Counted from the stretch's first letter, positions 24,895-50,839 are shown. The stretch: DNA of 64,000 nucleotides from Watersipora subatra (GCF_963576615.1 NC_088711.1:11836869-11900868); one strand, 5' to 3'. Translations and numbers: made by a program. Notes: a model not told the origin generated them from the sequence alone.

Positions 24895-25340
24895 GTCTGA
24901 AATAAGCTTTGTAAAGTCGTCTGAAGTCGGCTTCATGGAGTGAACTGAAGTCAGCCCAATAGATTGTACTGCTGTCAGTTCTATAGATTGAACTGAAGTC
25001 AGCTTTATAGAATGAACTGAAGTCAGCTCTATAGAATCAACTGAAGTCAGCTCTATAGAATGAACTGAAGTCAGCTCTATAGAATGAGCTGAAGTCAGCT
25101 CTATAGAACAAACTGAAGTCAGCTCTATAGAATAAACTGAAGTCAGCTCTATAGAATGAAATGAAGTCAGCTCTATAGAACAAACTGAAGTCAGTTCTAT
25201 AGAACAAACTGAAGTCAGTTCTATAGAGTGAAGTGAACTTAGCTCTATGGAACAAACTGAAGTCGAAGCTGAGATCCGCTCTGTAAAGTTGAGAAAGCTA
25301 TCTACATAGAACCAGCTGAACTCAGCTCTGTGTAGCTGTT
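24895..25340. repeat. 24-bp minisatellite, about 16 copies
   Basis: Units gaactgaagtcagctctata plus four bases, mostly 24 bp, more diverged toward both edges (gtcgtctgaagtcgg at the left). Multiples of three keep a minus-strand frame open; not a gene. Confidence 0.93.
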
Positions 25341-25827
25341 TTGTTTACTCTATAGAATGAGCTAAAATTTCTTCATGTTTTTATATGAAGCCGATATTTT
25401 AAATGCTGCTTTTCTCTTCATTTTACACATTACTGCTATTTATCAGATATTACTTTAGTTCAATATTTTATTGCGAGGTTAAAGTAAGAAAATGTTGGAA
25501 GTAGAACATTTATCTATTTGATTCAGTTTACTTATCAAGTCATCAAACACTTTAACTACTCCGATGAGAAATATGGCAAGAGCAACCGGATGTGCTGTCA
25601 TAAGAAAGACTTAACGATGTGAAAGTGCATTGGTAATGATGAGGAAACAAAGATTGAAGTACGTTGGAAAAATATTGTACATTAGAAATTATAGTGCTGC
25701 GGCTGACACTAGCGTATTTGTGCGTATTAGGAGTGCTCCACATTTACAGCTGTTTCTATGCTGTGATTGGCTGTCGGAACATCAGAGAGGATGCTTTAAA
25801 ATGAAACTCGAGACGCACAAAAAGAAA

Positions 25828-26250
25828 GCATATACTGCATATGTACTAAACACTGCATGTGTACCATATACTGAATATGTACTAAACACTGCATGTGTAC
25901 CATATACTGAATATGGGCTAAACACTGCATGTGTACCATATACTGCATATGTACTAAACACTGCAGGTATACCAAACCCTGCACATGTGCACCAAACACT
26001 GCATGTGTACCATACACTATATGTGTACCAAACATCACATGTGTACCAAACACTGCATATGTACCATATATATACCCTATATGTGTACCAAACATCCCAT
26101 GTGTACCAAACACTGCACATGTGTACCAAACACTGCACATGTGTACCAAACATCACATGTGTACCAAACACAGCACATGTGTACCAAACACTACACATGT
26201 GTACCAAACATCACATGTGTACCAAACACAGCACATGTGTACCAAATCCT
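25828..26250. repeat. ~20-24-bp minisatellite (catgtgtaccaaacactgca)
   Basis: About 18 units based on gtgtaccaaacactgcacat with variants accatatactg and accaaacatcac. Open frames of 100-230 codons on both strands come from the repeat. The plus-strand frame opening at 25630 is unique for its first 50 residues but has no domain. Confidence 0.92.
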
Positions 26251-26339
26251 AAGCGGTGGCACGATGTCAACAGAGAAGAAAAGCTGGGTTTAAATGTTAA
26301 TGAATATTCATAGATATCGAAACCAAAAGCATAGTAATA

Positions 26340-27331
26340 AGCTGTGCTAAAGTAGGGTAAAAGAAACTTGATAGGTTGATACAGTTGATAGGTTCAAACT
26401 AAACACCTGTTCCTGACTGACAAACAACCAGCTTTCTGGAGTGAGATAAAGTGAGGAACTGAATCTACAATTAACATGCGCTAAAGGAGTGGAATTAGAC
26501 TTCAATAATCACATAAACTGTTTAGAGTAAAACACGTGAATAACTGATAGATGTTTGAGTTCCACTGACGGTCAAATGCTTGCACAGACATCTAGAACAG
26601 AGATCGTAGCTCTTACAAGAGCTACAAATAAAGTATTCTTGTCAATTACCTATGGAGAAATGTTATAGAAAGATTAGTATAGCATGTCTAGTTTTTGGTG
26701 CAAACAATTGAAATTTAAATTTACATGTAAAAATAGTAGCAGTTTGTTATGCCACGTAATGAATTCTGACCAGCGATGTAAAAGTATTTATGAAAGAACA
26801 TAAGGGGTTTATAAAAATCATTTTGAAAAAATTAAATGAATGCTAACAATCAACAGATATCTAACATGAAATTATCCTATTTGCAAGTGGAACAACTCCT
26901 CTATGATATTCCAAATATTGACCTTTATCATTGTTCAAACGTTCCGATCAACACTGACAAGCCAAATTTAGAAAGTTAAATTTAAAAATAACTATTTCTC
27001 CGAATCAATTAGCCATTGCGGGTGTTTGAACACGCTGCCATTAACGACGTATTTTATCAGCTGTTTGTTACGTGCTAGGAAACATGATGTCCGTTATCAG
27101 CTCTTGCTGATTGACCAGTGCTGACATAGGTAATCAGGTGGGTCATTTAACCATGCTCATTTTGACAGGCCACACCACTATGCAAGATTGGAGACAGCTC
27201 TGAACTCAAAGGTAATTTGCACAGAGGTTTATACAGACATATTCATAGTAAAACTACGGCGCCAGACAAGGTTTAGAAAAGGCTGAATTACTTTTCGCAT
27301 ACTGCATAATTCTTTGCCATTTTCTTTTTAA
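26340..27331. other. No gene recognised
   Basis: AT-rich DNA between the minisatellite and a fold-back element; nothing supportable. Confidence 0.4.
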
Positions 27332-27841
27332 AGGTTGACTTGCAACAAAATTCACATTACAGTTATTTGGTATCAAAAGGTTCGCCATGTTTACTCTGCT
27401 GCGTTGTAGGTGCAAAGAATGTGATTACAAGCTCTTAAAAGCTCAAAAATGAACAGTTAATTGTATTCATCACGAAAACGCCGTAGGTTAGAATCTTTTT
27501 ATTTTGATGACATACTCAACTCGACGTGGTTATTGTTTTGACATGTGATGTTATCACGTGAATAGAAAGGCCAATAAAAGGCTCAATATAAAACGTCTTG
27601 TAGCACTAGTTTATGACAAACACTTCAGGCTCTACCGAAAAGCCCTTATTTGAACCATTTTGGAGAGGGATTCCAATCTACGGCGGTTTTGTGATGGCTG
27701 CAATTAACTGTTCGTTTTTTAGCTTTTAAGCGCTTGTAATTACATCTAGACATATTTTGCACCTACAACACAGCAGAGTAAGACATGGTGAATCTTTTGA
27801 TACTAAATAATTGTAATGTGAAATTTGGTGGAATTCAACCT
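27332..27841. mobile_element. Fold-back element with TTAA target site
   Basis: The left end aggttgacttgcaacaaaat and the inverted right end form long (over 100 bp) inverted arms flanked by TTAA. The arms share tcacattacag/attattt, tttgatac, caccatgt, tgtaggtgc and cttttaa blocks. The TTAA site is the hallmark of piggyBac-type transposition. No transposase is encoded. A second, longer copy is at 47965-48840. Confidence 0.8.
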
Positions 27842-28560
27842 TTAAATCACAATGGTTTTGATGTATTACCCAGTGTGTAGATTGTAAAATAAAGGCTGGC
27901 TCTCAGTCCACAGGCTAAGCCATATGAAAGACGATTACAATTGCGATTCATTACTTTTTAAAAATGACAAACAGACATTCCATTGAAGTAACTTGCTTTG
28001 ATAGAAGATTGTGCATAGAGATTATTACTCAAACTGACCATTTATAAGTTGCAGCAATTATAATATTATAAGTGTAAAAATATTTCATATGATTTTACCA
28101 GTTATAGAGTTACAGATGTTCAGTAAAGGTGAGTAAATTTATAACTGATATTCAAGCATAAGAGCTTCAACTATTTTACATACTTTCAAGCTTGTTTTGT
28201 TTAAAATAATTACAAATTTTTATAAATTATTTTCATTAAATACCACGCTCTGTCGATAGGCAGCGAGTCGCCTTTAGGTGAATGGTAAGTCTAACAGCGA
28301 GCTGAGTATGCTTGCAAAAATGTTATGATTTGTTATGCATATTCTTTGAGTGTCTGTAAGTCAGCAACATATTCATTTGTTACTATTTACATTCTCTTAA
28401 ATACTTGCTATTATGACAACGTCAGATATGCTCTTTATGGGAATCATGGTAACTTTAACACAAGAGAAGATAATTACCTGTTTGCTATAAGTAACTTTCA
28501 ACCTTGCAAAAGGCACGATTATACATGTATATAATCTTCAGATATATAATATATATATAT

Positions 28561-28749
28561 ATAGATTTAGAATAAATATAATACGTTAGATAAAACACTT
28601 GATTACTAATAATTTCATGCTTGCTAAGAGCAATCCTAATAAAGCCTATATTATACATACATGTATATCTGAAAATTGCTCTCAGAAAGTGTGAAATTAT
28701 TCGTGATGAAGTGTTTTATCTAAAGTATTATATTTATTCTAAATCTAAA
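28561..28749. repeat. Long hairpin, ~74-bp arms
   Basis: The left arm (28561-28634: atttagaataaatataatac, agataaaacactt, aatttca, aagagcaat) is repeated inverted at 28675-28749 with few mismatches, separated by a loop of about 40 nt. It may be a tiny MITE or the centre of one; as RNA it would form a near-perfect stem. Frames across it are not genes. Confidence 0.85.
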
Positions 28750-29299
28750 TCTATCTTAAAATATAAATCTTCTAAATATAAATTTATATTTGACTCAATA
28801 TATAAATTTTTTCAAAATATGCCGTACAACAATAATAAAACAAAAGAACAAGTAAAAAGGGCAACAGTCAATAAAATTAAATAAACGGTTTGACATATAG
28901 TGTTCAAATTGTTTTTCCCAGCTAAGAGAATGTTTTTTTCAGATTTTTTCTGTTAAGAGAATGAATATTAGGTAAAGCATTAATAAAGCAGTCAGCAAGA
29001 ATATTCTCATAATAATTGTTAGAAATTGTATGCAATTTGTTCATATCATATAAGTAGGCATGAGTTGAATACCAGTAACTGTCATGTAAAAAGGAGGACA
29101 CAAACCATGAAAGATCATAAAACCTTTAATCGGAGTAAAATATACATTTAACAAAGTAAAGTAAAAAGCTGCAAAGATTCGGAAAGATTATTTGTTGGAA
29201 TAAAATATACTCGAATATGACGTGTATTTGCAATTAGCAAAGATTAATTTCAATAACAAAACATTTTATGTAGTCAAATTCATTAGATTTTTTCAGTTC

Positions 29300-29460
29300 A
29301 TACTTTAACATAGACAACTATTCTATGACATTTTCAACTTATACCCTAACATAGACATCTATTCTATGGCATTTTCAACTTATATCCTAACACAGACATC
29401 TATTCTATGGCATTTTCAACTTATATCCTAACACAGACATCTATTCTATGGCATTTTCAT
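29300..29460. repeat. 41-bp tandem repeat, about 3.5 copies
   Basis: Units of cattttcaacttatatccta, acacagacat and ctattctatgg repeat in tandem; the left copies are more diverged. Confidence 0.9.
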
Positions 29461-29469
29461 CGCTAGAAA

Positions 29470-31200
29470 CTCTAGCTATTGTAGTAAACACAATATTGTA
29501 TGATATTCACCTTTCAACCTTCCTTTTTTAGAGGTAATGAAAATATTTTATTGATTCAACTTCCAAATGTTTTATAAATTTCATGGCTTCTATCACTCTG
29601 TGTTTTAAAAGATGTTCAAACGATGGCAGCAGAGTAGTCAAGTAAATAGCCAACTTTCAACCAAACTCTCACTTCTAAGCATCTTATTTGCTGCAGGCTG
29701 TCATGTAGGCACAGTGACAAAGCCTTGGAATTGACAATAAACTTTGTATACATGTTTAGAAGTTAGGCTTGAAGGTCTATCATTCAATAATAAAGAACTC
29801 TTTATAATAAATAATAATTCTTATTTCTTATTGAAACTACTTAGTGCTAAAAGCCTTTTATTTCGTTCTCAGCACAAACTTGAGCAGACCAAATGCTTGC
29901 ATGGTGGCCTCGCAGCTGACTGGCTGGTGTGTTATTACTATTATTATTACCCTTATTTCCTCATATTACTCTTCCTTTTGTATCGGTAGTGTCAGAACAG
30001 GGAAATTACTCATTTTAAATCGACCCCAATTTATGACACTTAAACATTTAAAATTTTGACTGACATTCGCTGCGAAATATGAGCAAACATTTGGCTCTAT
30101 GTCTGAAATAATTTTCAACATACAACATCTGAAGTTTCCCGAAACATTGCATTTTTGTCAATAATTTCATATCATAGTTCTCGATTGTGAAAGATCTCCA
30201 GAAACTTAAAGTTTACCATATGTTTGTTGTTCATCGCAAGTTGTTTAAAAAAGTGAGAAAATAAATAAATAATAATGATAATAATAAATGAGAATGAGAC
30301 GTTTTTACTGAAGTTCCTCTTTTGAACTATCAAACACAATGAGCAGCAAGTCTATCTTTTATATCAGGTTTCTTTTATAAGATGATTTAAAATATGTCAG
30401 TGTAAAGTTTAAAAGGTTGTCAAAATTTACATAAAAGATAAATCATTACATTAAAGTTTAGTCATAGGCAGGTATATAAAGACGATGAAAGGTTTGTATG
30501 CTTTGCGAATGACTCAAAGCTCTGACTTTTAAATTTTTTAAAGTTAACCTCTTATTCAAGAGTAGAAAAGTTAATCAAAGCCTATCGGAGGGGAACAGAA
30601 TTTACAACAAGTCTCAGAGCTCGGTTGTTACCAGTGCTTCTGATCTACGCCTTGCTTTGTTCAGCACATTCAAGCGCTATCACGTTTCGCAGTCTCACCT
30701 CGTGATCCTCAACGCCATCTGATGTTTGGAAAAATACTTTCAGCTAAGCAAACTTCAACTCTGCGCTTGACTACTGAAGCCTTGCATTATCTAATCATCA
30801 GAGAAAGTTAATTCCTGTTAAAGCAAATTAACATCATGTGACCAGGATAGCAACGAAAGTGCACACTGCGTAGTGACCGAAATTGTAAATATTTTCTCAA
30901 AAACTGTGGAGCCATAGCAAAAGGCTTTCTTTTTTCGGTGTCCGGTAACAGTTCATTGGAACAACTAAAAGTTAATTTATTGAAATATTGGAACGCAGGT
31001 GATCTATTGTTGTAAACATACATCTCCACAAGCACACAGGAAGTTATGGCATGACCTTAGCAGATGGTAATACCATATAAAGCTAGCAAATCTTTCTGTT
31101 TGTTCTCCATCAAAATAATCGAAGACATGAATTTTGCAAGTATTGGAACCCTGAACTAACCTCCTGCAAATACCAGCCATATTTTTAGAAAGTAGCAAAC
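29470..31200. other. No gene recognised
   Basis: Mostly AT-rich. From about 30580 the base composition becomes less AT-rich (for example 30600-30720 and 31210-31420), which could mark a promoter-proximal region of the downstream RhoGEF gene, but no TATA box, start site or splice site can be assigned. Confidence 0.35.
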
Positions 31201-31285
31201 TTCGATATCACGTGAAAAGTTACAAAATAGAATCCAGAGCGATGCACCCCGAGATGCAATGCTCTCAACTCACAGTCGCTGACTC

Positions 31286-31408
31286 ATGGAGCGACGATTG
31301 TCAGTCTTTTCACTGGTGTCAAGATTCTCAGCCTTCCCAACTGACACTAGCGCTGCATATTTCAATGCTGTCGGCCCGGGAAGGCATTCCGACAACATTG
31401 GCAAGCCA
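31286..31408 (+). other. Possible 5' exon upstream of the RhoGEF gene
   Basis: In a locally GC-richer stretch, an ATG opens the frame MERRLSVFSLVSRFSAFPTD and continues to about NIGKPSM, before possible donors (a/gtatgg or atg/gtttgc). The composition is protein-like. The phases do not join directly to the exon at 33233, so an intermediate exon would be needed. This is a suggestion only. Confidence 0.2.
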
Positions 31409-32016
31409 AGTATGGTTTGCAAATCAAAGGCCATTTTATTACAAACTTACTTATGTTGGGTACTTACTTTTCTTACTTACTTTTGTATGTAGGTTTACAG
31501 ATCTAAAGCAGCTGCTGGTAAAATCTCAAAGTAGAAGCAAAATCAAACATTTTGTGATAATCAACGGCAGTACAACGGCGGAGATAGTCAGCTAGCGAGT
31601 AGCCAATCATTTTTATTATCACACAATTATTAGTGTTATCACTATGTTACCATCCCTGCTCAAGCTTGCCAATAATTGAATATTTAAACTGAAGCAAGAT
31701 GGCCAAATGAATTCAAAGTAATCTTCCTAGCGGAAGGAGGAACTTGTGATAGAGCTGCATTACAATAACTGATAAAGTTAAGTTTACTTTTATGACAACT
31801 ATAAACTGGGAATCTGATACGAAGGACTTCAGCTCCTATATAATTGGATCAAATTTATCTGTGTGTCACGGTCATGTTAATATCTTGAGAGACCTTGAGT
31901 CATCAGAGTAGACCTATGGATTGGTTTTAATTGGCTGACTGCTTGATTTCATCCACTTCTACATTTTGACTCCTCGTAAGCAAGATTCAAGTCTATGCTG
32001 CCTCTTTATCTCAACA

Positions 32017-32398
32017 CAGTGGTTCTTATTCTGTGTTCCATCAAATCCTACGGGTTTGATAAGTCAGTTCTAGAGGTTTGGTGGAGGTCTCTCAAAGGTA
32101 ATAGTAAAAGTCACACTGATTTGCAAGATCGTGTCATTATAAAAATATTTGCATTTATTGTGAGTTCATGCATTGTATTGGTTTTTTCTTTGAACACAGC
32201 AATGTTAATAATACTCAGCTTATTTTGTGCACCAGAAAAGCATGTAGCTGTCTTGAATGTAAAAAAAAAATTACTTCTCAAGAAAGAAGAGTTCGGTGAA
32301 CCCTTCTTTATGACAAATAAAAGGAAACCGGTGCATTTCACGAAAGCGCATATGAAACTAGTAGGGTTCAGTATGTCTAACAAGGTTAAGAACCACTG
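32017..32398. mobile_element. hAT-like MITE (cagtggttctta ends)
   Basis: The left end cagtggttctta and the inverted right end (cagtggttcttaacctt when read on the minus strand) are the terminal repeats common in non-autonomous hAT elements. The gttcggtgaaccc motif near 32294 is also typical. No 8-bp target duplication is preserved. A 151-codon frame (31995-32450) runs across it and beyond both ends, so it is not a gene. Confidence 0.65.
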
Positions 32399-33232
32399 TA
32401 CTAATACGACCGGGAAAGTTATCAGACATGCTCAGTTCTTGTATAACTAGACAAGTAATGAGCGTGTCACAAACAAACATACTTTTCAAACTCAAACAAT
32501 TGCCTGGCCTTTTATTACTATAGAAAGCTGACACAAAAAGCTCATCATAATTAAAATGCAGGTGTTCCATTAACCTCTCTTACAGGTTCTCTATAAGAGT
32601 AGCTCCAAGAGTAAGTAGCTATATTTAAGATAGTTAAATATGGCCTATTTAGATTACTGTATGCTTGTGTTTATATTCATATTGACTTGCGAATACCTTG
32701 TTTTCACAGAGTGATTTGCTTACGGTTCCGATTTCTCTCTTGTTTTGAATAAGGTGCATTTCAGGTACATAGTTCAAGAACTGTATGATAGAAAGTGTAT
32801 GACTTATAAATATGCATTTCTCTTAGAGATCAATGGAGCATTTGTCTATTGGGCATTCCAATTGTCTCAACAGACCGTGCACTCCTGACTCGTCTGGTTT
32901 TTACCTAATGCTGCGTGAAAATCAATAATTGTTTAGTTTATGGAATGCTATTGGCTCTATAGAAGCCATTTGATTGGTTGAAATTGTGCACTCAAACTAG
33001 TCTATGTTCAAGGGTTGTTCAGTCTAATTCGAGTTATTGCAGGTGCTGGCAGTCAAAACTTTATTCCTTAGCAGAAGAAGTGAAGTAATATCTTTTATTG
33101 TTTATAACGCTTCTACTCTACAAGAACAGTATTTAATTCAGCTGCGTGTCACGCATATTGGCTTTTACGTTGGTCAATCAATCGCCAGCAATAACACAAT
33201 GCTTATATTGTAATAAACATTGATTTCTATAG

Positions 33233-33319
33233 GAGCGCGGGCCAGGCAATTAAAATCCTCAGCACAATTGGGAGCAGATCTGCAGGACTGACTGATACCA
33301 TTGACACTAAACAAGCTCA
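33233..33319 (+). CDS. RhoGEF gene, upstream coding exon
   Basis: An 87-nt open exon between the acceptor ttctatag and the strong donor gctca/gtaagt. It enters and leaves in phase 2, and splicing to 33548 (after attcag) gives CA+T and then the ATG-containing frame of the large exon. It encodes SAGQAIKILSTIGSRSAGLT and a further nine residues. No domain is visible. If it is used, the start methionine lies further upstream and the ATG at 33549 is internal. Confidence 0.5.
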
Positions 33320-33548
33320 GTAAGTACTGCTTTAACTATAATAGTAACTACAGATGCAAAAGTTCAGCAGAAAATGATAGACAATACATATTGTTAAGTA
33401 AATGAACAGATTGAATTGAGATGCAAACTCTGTACGCTGTGTCATGCTGTTGTTTTTTAAGGAAGTAGCAGTCAGATGATATTGTTTATGATTCAGGAAC
33501 TGCGAGTTGGACATATGACGGGCTCGGATTTTGTCTAAGATATTCAGT

Positions 33549-35576
33549 ATGGAAGTGACAGTCATGTCGTCAACTAACCTGCTTAAAGAATATCGTGAAA
33601 AGTATAAACCACTTGAAACTGAGACAAATCACAAACCGACTTCAGCGATCGTTTATACGTCAGATGTCCAGACGTTGCTCAATAGATATTTGAGCAAGGA
33701 GTGCTCGTCAACAAACTCTGAAGACGTCGTAGATTCTTGTGTGCGAAAGGATGCCACAGAAGACGATAATGTTCTAAGGTCTTGTGACAAAACTGTAGAG
33801 TCAGATGATGAAGACATGTTTGCTGATGACACAAATGACAGTTTGCTTCCTACGTCGATGCTTTCCGAACAGCGCCGTATAACTGTCGATGATGTTATCA
33901 GGAAAGACAGACATTTAGATAAGACGTTGAGACGACACTCGAGCCCTAACAATTACGAGAGTCATCCTAAAATGAGGCAAATGAAAAGACGAGCTTCCTC
34001 ATCACCTGATGGTAAACGACTGCTAATGGTAGACACTAACCTAGGCTTGCCAATTAGTCGTCGTGGGTCTGAAAATTTACGACATTTGAGACGACATGAC
34101 AGCAATATTTCCAATATCAGTGTAGAGTCAAATGGAAGCAACCAGAGTTTAAAAAACGAACTGCTTGACTTATCCGATGAGGATTTTGATTTGGACTTTG
34201 AGATCGACTTAAATTCTTCCAAACAAAGTGATACGGATAGCCAGAAATTATTCTCTCAATTTCAATTAGAAACCGACAGTCAAAAGGATTCAGATAGTCT
34301 TGCAGGCTATGATGAGGTGGACAGCAGCAACTGTGTACACTGTGATTCGGTGAGCACTCGACCTCTGCATTCCACAGATTCCAATCATTCTTTCTGCACC
34401 AAGTGTACCTCCCAAAACAAAGAACGATATGAAACAATAAAGGAGATTTTAGAGAGTGAACTGAGCTATTTGAAGGACTTACAGTTAATACAAAAACACA
34501 TTCATGACATCCTTTTGGAAAATGGCTTGATAAGCTCCAATGACATCGCAATGGTTTTTGGCAATATTCCACAGTTAATAGCAGTCAGCCAAAAGTTTAG
34601 CAGCCATTTATCCCAGCATCTACATCATCTCGAGTCGGAAGGAGACGATAACTACAACAATGCTCGCATTGGCCAGCTCATATGCGATTCTTCCGCAATG
34701 TTTTTGGCCTTTGAAGCGTATTGTTTGAACTATTCGAATGCTGTCACAACTGTAGATCAACTTCGGAAAGAAAATCAGCTTTTAAATCTATTCCTTCAGG
34801 CTTCTCAGAATGACAACAGCGCGTTGAGGCGAATGGATCTTAAAACTTTCCTCATGCTGCCAGTGCAGCGAGTCATGAAGTACCCGCTCTTGCTCAAACG
34901 ACTACATAAAGCAACACGACCTTCTCATTCTGATCGAAAATCTATCGAGAAAGCTAATGAGAAACTAACAGATATTTTACACCACATAAATGCGCAATCT
35001 AAGGTGTTATCCTCTCTCTCTGTCGGTACGAAAGACAACACAAAGCCAACTAAACGTACATCTTTTGAAATAGCACTAACCAAGCTCGTTCTGAACACAC
35101 TTAATTGGCGACACGATGAAATACACTTCCTCAACTCAGGGAAACTTGGCTATCTGCAACCGGCTGACAGTCAGTGGGCTGAGAAGTTAAGGACTTTGCG
35201 TCTTAACACGGGTTATGCGGTGCTCGTCACAAAAGGAAAATTGGATGACTTGCCTAAAAGAGCAAAAGAAGGTCGCTTAATATTTCCTAAGAGCACAACA
35301 GTGACTGATGCAGCGCTGCTCACAGTGAAAAAAGGCAATTCAAGATTGCAAATTGTTGGAGAACCGTATCATCTCGGACAATGCCTCGTATCACGTAATT
35401 CAGAATTCTACGACGTGTGCGAGATCGCTCGAGATTACACGAAGGAGCCTTTCATCATTCGACCGGTTCACGCTAGTGACAAGTGGTACAGAAACCTTAA
35501 ATATTACTCGATGGTGCTTAGTGGACGCAATAGCTGCAGAAGGAATGCGCTAGCAAACATTTTACTACAAATATAA
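33549..35576 (+). CDS. Rho guanine-nucleotide exchange factor (DH domain)
   Basis: Dbl-family exchange factors load GTP onto Rho GTPases at membranes and the cytoskeleton. From the ATG at 33549 the frame gives 675 residues. Residues 1-255 are Ser/Asp-rich and probably disordered, with basic patches (KRRASSSPDGKR). Residues about 261-286 hold CVHC and CTKC pairs that could bind zinc. The DH domain is about 294-483: ETIKEILESELSYLKDL is the first conserved region and MLPVQRVMKYPLLLKRL the third. Residues about 500-675 probably form a PH domain by position, though this is not clear by motif. The exon probably begins at 33548 (acceptor attcag) and runs uninterrupted to the stop. The subfamily is not assigned. 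Confidence 0.85.
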   Translation: MEVTVMSSTNLLKEYREKYKPLETETNHKPTSAIVYTSDVQTLLNRYLSKECSSTNSEDVVDSCVRKDATEDDNVLRSCDKTVESDDEDMFADDTNDSLLPTSMLSEQRRITVDDVIRKDRHLDKTLRRHSSPNNYESHPKMRQMKRRASSSPDGKRLLMVDTNLGLPISRRGSENLRHLRRHDSNISNISVESNGSNQSLKNELLDLSDEDFDLDFEIDLNSSKQSDTDSQKLFSQFQLETDSQKDSDSLAGYDEVDSSNCVHCDSVSTRPLHSTDSNHSFCTKCTSQNKERYETIKEILESELSYLKDLQLIQKHIHDILLENGLISSNDIAMVFGNIPQLIAVSQKFSSHLSQHLHHLESEGDDNYNNARIGQLICDSSAMFLAFEAYCLNYSNAVTTVDQLRKENQLLNLFLQASQNDNSALRRMDLKTFLMLPVQRVMKYPLLLKRLHKATRPSHSDRKSIEKANEKLTDILHHINAQSKVLSSLSVGTKDNTKPTKRTSFEIALTKLVLNTLNWRHDEIHFLNSGKLGYLQPADSQWAEKLRTLRLNTGYAVLVTKGKLDDLPKRAKEGRLIFPKSTTVTDAALLTVKKGNSRLQIVGEPYHLGQCLVSRNSEFYDVCEIARDYTKEPFIIRPVHASDKWYRNLKYYSMVLSGRNSCRRNALANILLQI

Positions 35577-35691
35577 CCATCATTTCTACATTGGCTTCCA
35601 AAACTTAAAGCATATATTCCTATTGTATCTAGTTGGCTACTACTGCTGCTCAATTCAGCGTTTCACTTGCTATTCAGCTTGGCTTCCGTCA

Positions 35692-35697
35692 AATAAA
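35692..35697 (+). terminator. Polyadenylation signal of RhoGEF gene
   Basis: AATAAA lies 116 bp after the RhoGEF stop codon in AT-rich DNA. It is the first canonical signal downstream and gives a short 3' UTR. Confidence 0.6.
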
Positions 35698-35699
35698 TG

Positions 35700-37318
35700 A
35701 TTGGAGGCATTTCATTTTAGCAAATTGCATTGAGCTTGTAGGGATACATGGTTGCTACGCGTTCCATAGTTACTAGCGTATATTGTTCATATCTGAGCTG
35801 AGGGACGCCTCAAATATTAATATAGGTTCTGCCTCGTTGTGGCATAATTTATCCCGATGCCTATTATAGAGAATATTGAAATGTTATAACCATATTTGCA
35901 TGAGAGACTTAGGCTAGATCGGCAATTATAAAACTTTCTTAATATAATTATCCATTTCTAGTCTCCAAGGCTTTATTAAACAATTATGAATGCTTTCAAC
36001 AGCTTTAAAAATTTGAGCATGACCTTGTGAAGGAAAAGCGTATGTACTGTTTTATTTCTTTAGGAATAACGTAGAGGAAAATGTGAAAGCATAATATGCA
36101 ATTTTATTTCACCATGAATAACATAAAGGAAAATGTGAAAACATAATATTTATAAGAATACTGTGAAAGACGCTCCATAATTTGTGTGAATACTGAGGCC
36201 CAAGTATACTATAGCACTGCAGCTAAATGAGGTGCCTAGTCATAAGTTGGAAGATGCAAACTACTCGATAGCTATTATTGACTAAAAACTGTTCACATGT
36301 TGGTTGTCCAATACAAAAACTCCCTGCACTTAAATTGGCAAAATCGATTGAAAAGTTACTTGTTAAAGCAGCTTGAAATACCAACATGATTTAGACATGA
36401 AGAGTTATCTCCCATGACACTAGCCTAGACAAGATGATATCCATGAAATCTAAAGTACTTTAGCAAAATGAAAGACCCTGACCAGGCCAGTCTATCATAT
36501 GAGAGTTTTCAGAGCGTTCAGACTGAATGCCTCATTTGGCATATGCTATTGTACGCAATACGACTGACAGAAGGAGATAACTTTAAAACAAACAGGGTAA
36601 TATGCACATGAGCCACGTTCAAGGCCAACAATGCAATGGGTGTGGGTCTCGAATCAGCGCTTGCAATTATTGGATAATTCACAAATACATGGAGGTGGAG
36701 GATATCTTATTTTTCAAAAAGTGATTGCAGAGCACAAGTAATTTTTCATGGCTTAAACTTCTAGTAGGAAAAAATTTAACTGATTACCGAATTTACTGAA
36801 CGAACGCAGAAGACCGATGCTAGAACTAGACCCGAACCGCATCGATTACAGCTTATAGTGAAAACAGCCGGATCAACTATAGACACTGGCAGGTGTGTAC
36901 AACATGTCCACTTCATCTTTGATGCTGTAATCTATCATTTGTAAACTAAAGATGTTTACAAAAGTACTTCAAGTCATCAGAAACACTGCGAGGGTCTTAT
37001 CTCTAGCGTCCCCCGTAGCTGCCCAACTGTATAATGCATTGATATAAAAGCACACCACGCTTATCTCTATTCTATTATTCTATATTTGCGCCCCCACTCT
37101 ATAATTGTTTAGCCGCACAGTTTCAATGAGTGTCAACAAAGGATTTGCCTACTGGCTAAAATGATAGAGAGAGCATTGTATGGTCACATGGAGTATTGAG
37201 CTCTGTAAGGAGTTGCTTAGCAACCGATGCAAACAGCGCGCTAGCCGAGTATAGTAGAATACAATGTACTGACTTTAACTACTAACGAGTTGATACATTA
37301 CGTACACACTGCTCTATA
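35700..37318. other. Intergenic region between RhoGEF and Sp17-like genes
   Basis: No exon supported. A ~58-bp direct duplication is present at about 36060-36150 (aggaaaatgtgaaa(g/a)cata twice). The last 300 bp upstream of the Sp17-like ATG should hold its promoter and 5' UTR; no TATA box is evident. Confidence 0.45.
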
Positions 37319-50743
<13,425 letters not shown>

Positions 50744-50756
50744 ATTATTTGAGCAA

Positions 50757-50762
50757 AATAAA
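50757..50762 (+). terminator. Polyadenylation signal of Sp17-like gene
   Basis: AATAAA only 13 bp after the stop codon; another AATAAA at 50833-50838 is a likely alternative. The 3' UTR would be very short. Confidence 0.6.
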
Positions 50763-50839
50763 GCTTTTGTTTTGGCCAAAACAAAAATGTTTTTGTGAAA
50801 ATTTTACCTGGTAATACTTTAACAACTCACACAATAAAT

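Noticed and set aside
25630-26313. 227-codon plus-strand frame and overlapping frames
   Set aside because: Most of the length is minisatellite; the unique first 50 residues show no domain or splice support.
31995-32450. 151-codon frame with a hydrophobic stretch that could be read as a membrane protein
   Set aside because: It lies across a hAT-like MITE and both its flanks; no homology or splice context.
32586-32610. 25-nt candidate micro-exon with good acceptor (ctcttacag) and donor (gtaagt)
   Set aside because: Its phase does not link the upstream candidate exon to 33233, and such a short match can arise by chance.
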